A DNA stretch of 64,000 nt from Marthasterias glacialis (Eukaryota; Echinodermata; Asteroidea; Forcipulatida; Asteriidae), in assembly GCA_911728455.2 (NCBI GenBank), contig OU452228.1, positions 1,922,001 through 1,986,000 on the forward strand, read 5' to 3'. Of this stretch, positions 60,561-64,000 are shown piece by piece (the first letter of the stretch is position 1; the number at the start of each line of letters is the position of its first letter). The translations under genes and the position numbers were made by a program. A model generated the notes under the pieces. That model was given only the letters and a program-made list of their open reading frames with translations. It was not told the origin of the DNA and did not search any database.

Positions 60561-61117
60561 GTGAGTTTTAGCTTCCATTTTTGAAAATCACATTCTTTAG
60601 TTAGAGCCCCGGACTCATAGGAGATAATGGAAACCATAGTTAGTTTCTTTTTGGTCACGTCACACCTGCAGCTTATGTATCCCACGATGACCTTGTGTAA
60701 ATACCCAACAGATAGGCTTACAGATACCGGTACAGATACAGAATTATGTCTTTAACATTCCTGTTATTTCTTCTTTTCCAGAATGATTTGGATATGGTAA
60801 TGTCTATATGGAACTGCCACCGCATACGAAAATCCAAGAACCAGAACGTTCCCAATGGAAGACCCTTCGTCCTCTTCACCATGTCAGAATTGTTTGGCCA
60901 TCGTGACTACTTGAAGCCAGTTGATCAGTGCCAAATAGATGTATGTCGCACCGAGTGTACCTTCATGGATGGTTTTCCATGCGAGGAGGAGTTATTTGAA
61001 CTTTTCCTTCTGTACATGATTGAACATAGATGGGACCCTCCCACCAATGCAGATGAGGCACTGCTGCTGTACCACAGGCTTCGCTCCATGATTCACGATG
61101 ACCTGGAGCAGATATAG
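59757..61117 (+). CDS. integrase core (DDE, rve-type) domain protein, two exons, complete
   Basis: Two exons give 379 residues. The N-terminal region (about 5-40, YLGFSYKEILCALAMNHRIF) looks like a helix-turn-helix. Residues 55-115 (GYRWMHLKC, DTVYAMMK) resemble the linker before integrase cores. The core (about 125-235) shows the acidic triad in context: Asp130 in WHLDSYDKL, Asp189 in VRGDMGTENG and Glu222 in NQRIEAFW. The C-terminal part (exon 2) is acidic and not recognised. The family matches the integrase-core proteins annotated in many fish and marine invertebrates. The frame is intact and the catalytic residues are present. A possible 3' splice site (GCTTCTCAG) just before the ATG suggests a 5' UTR intron. 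Whether this is a host gene or a transposon gene is open; no element ends were found. Confidence 0.85.
60782..61117 (+). CDS. integrase-core gene exon 2
   Basis: 111 codons and TAG, starting NDLDMVMSIWNCHRIRKSKN after acceptor TTCTTTTCCAG. Continues with NGRPFVLFTMSELFGHRDYL and ends MIHDDLEQI. Confidence 0.85.
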   Translation, partial: NDLDMVMSIWNCHRIRKSKNQNVPNGRPFVLFTMSELFGHRDYLKPVDQCQIDVCRTECTFMDGFPCEEELFELFLLYMIEHRWDPPTNADEALLLYHRLRSMIHDDLEQI

Positions 61118-62704
61118 TGCATGTATTCTGACATTAAGACATTCAGCTGAAAAGTACTGGCATTGGCAAACGAGATATTTTCATAGAATTATCAAACTTC
61201 TCTCCAATAATGTCTCGGGCGTATCTCGCACTTGATTACAGGAGGCTATCATGTAACCTTAAAAACTGTTAGCCGAAACATTAATGCTGTGTTGGATCCT
61301 AATTATATAAATAGAATTATTCTTTACAAACTGGCAAAATATTCACTGTTTTTAAAAACTACATTTTGAAAATATCGCGTGTAACGCTGTGAGTTTCAAA
61401 AGGGAAGTTAATAGGATTACACTCACACTTTCGGGTAAAATCTGGGCCCAATGTCATAGAGCTGCTTAGCAGGAAATACTGCTTAGCAAATTTTCATGCT
61501 TAGCCAAAATTGTGTGCTTAGCAGCTCTATGAAATTGGGCCCTGGAAGGTGGGTTATACGTGAGTAAGTTTAAGCTCATATTGCAATTTTGATTAAGATA
61601 ATTATTGAATGCAAATAACTTTGTAAGTTCGTAAATCCTTTTCTGTACGACACACGCGCTCATGGATTTTACGAACTGACAAAGTATAAAATGCATTTAA
61701 TAATTGTTTGTCTCAATTAAGATTACAGTATCAATTACAATTAAAATTGCGTGTACTTTACAGCAAGCTCTGTGCAACTCACATGCCAAATTTTACCCGA
61801 AGTGAGTGTTACCCTATTAACCGTTAAAAAACTCATGCATCGTTACATGCGATTGTTTCGAAATTTAGCTTTCAAAAACTGTTTATTTTGCCAGTTCGAT
61901 GATCATGTTGGTAGTATGCCACTATCTGGGGTGCCGCGCGCCTTGACTACGCACTTCATGCGGTAACTGTTCCGGGCAAGAATTTTTACGTCGACGAGAT
62001 AGCCCCTTTAAGCGAGAAAAACAATGTTCTGCCACCTCGGTTTCGACATTTTGATAGCAGTTTTTATTCATATTTACACAGTTAGCTGGGGGAATGTTTT
62101 GAACGAGTTCATGATTATAACATATACATTTAAGAATGCTTATAAAACACAGATAAAAGACGGAAAGAAAAGTACAAGCCTATACTTATCATGTTTGCAC
62201 AACGCGATAGTTAAAAAGTGTGAAGCACGTAATGTTGTTTATAAGTTCAGTGATGCTTGAGTTGCCCATTCCTAAGCGCAAAAATGTTTTGAGCGCACGA
62301 AATAAATGTATTTTAAGCGCAATAATAAACTAACATTATTTCGTCGTGTCAGAAATTTGTAGTCAAAGGACCCTTTAGGTACTAGGCCTACATTGTTTAG
62401 TTTGCTAACACGTCATAAAGTACATAATGTAAAGCATTATAAACCCGATTACATTAACGTTTGGTGAAAATCAGAGAGTACATTTGTTGGGTAAATGTCA
62501 CAAAATCAAGCTTAAAATGAGCAATTTGGGATTGCGATACAAAACAAGCTTTTTTTCAAGTGGAGCTCAAATTTGAGAAAATGAAAGTTTATGTTTTTCA
62601 AGAAGTTCAACTAGGATTTTACAATCCCAAATTTTCAACATTATATCCCTGAGGACGTGACCTGTGGGTCAGTCGGGATTTTCTTGTCTTTGCCCACCCC
62701 CACA
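61118..62704. other. 3' flank of the integrase-core gene
   Basis: AT-rich, no coding exon recognised. A palindromic MITE is at 61444-61542. Confidence 0.5.
61444..61542. mobile_element. 99-bp palindromic MITE
   Basis: GGGCCCAATGTCATAGAGCT and its near complement AGCTCTATGAAATTGGGCCC, with inner CTTAGCA repeats. Confidence 0.8.
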
Positions 62705-63196
62705 TGCACTCTAAAACAGATTGGTTAAAAACAACCAAGATGTTGGTAGATATGTGTCCAACCGAGCTTATTGGTTAAAACCAAGATATTGGTTAGTTTA
62801 ACAACGATACATTGTAACCAAATTAACCAAAATATTGGTTAATTCACACTGTAAAAACTCCCGGGTGAGAATTGACCCGGATTCGGGTCCCAGAGGGCAA
62901 GACCCATTTCTGGGTCAGTTTGACCCGGAATCCGGGTCAGTTTGACCCGGAATCTGTGTCAATGTGACCAGAAATTTTGTTAAAAAGCTGTGATTTTGGC
63001 TCGGATTTGGGGTCACATTACACAGATTGTCTGTCCCCCTAGGACCTGAAACCGGGTCAATTCTGACCCGGGAGTTTTTACAGTGCATATTTAATTCAAC
63101 CCATGACATATTGGTTAAATTAACCAATAAGCCCAGTTAGACACATATCTACCAACATCTTGGTTGTTTTTATAACCAATCTGTTTTTAGAGTGCA
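62705..63196. mobile_element. 492-bp foldback MITE with 8-bp target duplication, interrupted by a second MITE
   Basis: Arms of well over 50 bases: TGCACTCTAAAACAGATTGG and its complement at the right, including GATGTTGGTAGATATGTGTC. Flanks are CCCCCACA (62697-62704) and CCCCCACC (63197-63204). Confidence 0.85.
62847..63085. mobile_element. 239-bp inner MITE nested in the 62705-63196 element
   Basis: Ends CACTGTAAAAACTCCCGGGT and ACCCGGGAGTTTTTACAGTG, perfect over about 20 bases. The inside has four GACCCGG-type repeats. TTAATTCA precedes it and recurs 5 bases past its right end. Confidence 0.8.
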
Positions 63197-63759
63197 CCCC
63201 CACCGAATTTGTTTGTTTGTTACGCCGCTGTTAATGACATGGTTGATATATTTCATTGACAAAGTGTTTGCTTGTAAATTACCGTGAGTAAAGTACCGTG
63301 ATTTATAGAACCGTGATTAAAGTATGCATTCAACTAACCTTTGAAAAACGAGTTGGCTGATTGTTACATTTTGTATTTATAGAAAATGTATGGGTTTGGA
63401 AATGTATAGCCTTAAATTCTCAATGATGTTTTGGCTTTAACTATGGTAGAGTTGTGGGGCTTTATATAATCGGAAATTCATTTGGGCATTACATTTTGAA
63501 AATGTAGTTTTAGAGGATGTTTTTCCCAAATCAAACTCCCAACTTTCCTAAATTTAACCAAATTTTCTGGAATTGCAGCCGGAAGGAGGGAGCAAACCCA
63601 TTGGTCAGGGCTATGTCACCGAATGAAAGCGATACAGCAAAAGCATTACCAAAGTCGTAAATAGTATAACCACAAAATTTAATAACACTGAGTCATGTTA
63701 ACACAAAAGCAAACCAAAACACTAAACCAAAAAGTAACATGAAAAAATTATGAGTTGTG

Positions 63760-64000
63760 GGTCATTCCGTGTCAATTCAACATGCTTTTGGACCTGACCG
63801 ACCCGGATTGAAACGAAATTCGGTGTGCTGATTGGACTCCTCGGTCATTTGGTCAATTATTTTTTGAGTTAGGGGTCAACGAACTTTTGACTAATTAGCA
63901 TAACCTGCTCTATTCGGACAGCCATATCTCCAAAAGTAAAGCACCTACAGAGAAAAATTTTACTTAATTTTGAAGCTCTTTGAATGGCCCTCATTTCATA
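63760..64000. repeat. probable dispersed repeat, cut by the window end
   Basis: Begins GGGTCATTCCGTGTCAATTC. No coding frame. Called on general appearance only, with no second copy in the window. Confidence 0.25.

Overview
The window is nuclear DNA from an animal. Coding sequence is split into short exons with canonical splice sites, introns are 0.1 to 11 kb long, and the non-coding part is AT-rich and crowded with small inverted-repeat elements. The protein families, the abundance of the palindrome TACATGTA and the tRNA-derived SINEs suggest a marine invertebrate deuterostome, most likely an echinoderm. That placement is an inference; the sequence does not name the species.

Four protein genes can be read. 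(1) On the minus strand, 948-16967: a complete 13-exon SLC6-family Na+/Cl- symporter of 596 residues, with a glycine at the TM1 position that is aspartate in monoamine transporters, so an amino-acid-type carrier. (2) On the plus strand, 20116-46496: a complete 16-exon MTMR2-type myotubularin of 644 residues with an intact CX5R catalytic loop. (3) On the minus strand, 53315-57432: four exons of a MAPEG-family enzyme closest to MGST2/LTC4 synthase; the first coding exon was not found. (4) On the plus strand, 59757-61117: a two-exon, 379-residue protein with a retroviral-type DDE integrase core. Genes 1 and 2 are divergent, and so are genes 3 and 4. The four functions are unrelated, so this is ordinary linkage and not an operon or a pathway cluster.

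The rest is mostly transposon-derived. Several elements have readable ends and target-site duplications: hAT-like MITEs with CAGNGGCGTAGC-like ends and 8-bp duplications; TTAA-flanked elements with AG...CT ends, including a 1.64-kb one in MTMR2 intron 10; a 127-bp palindromic MITE present twice; and one MITE nested inside another. Also present are two tRNA-derived SINEs, a decayed LINE fragment and two degenerate hammerhead-like motifs.

The most unusual items are an 83-bp tandem array made of the 3' splice site and first 46 bases of SLC6 exon 5 (about ten decoy acceptors in front of the real one), a GC-AG intron whose donor is followed by a large hairpin, and ten copies of a 12-bp GC palindrome between the divergent MAPEG and integrase genes. 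No prokaryotic-type system, CRISPR array or operon is present.
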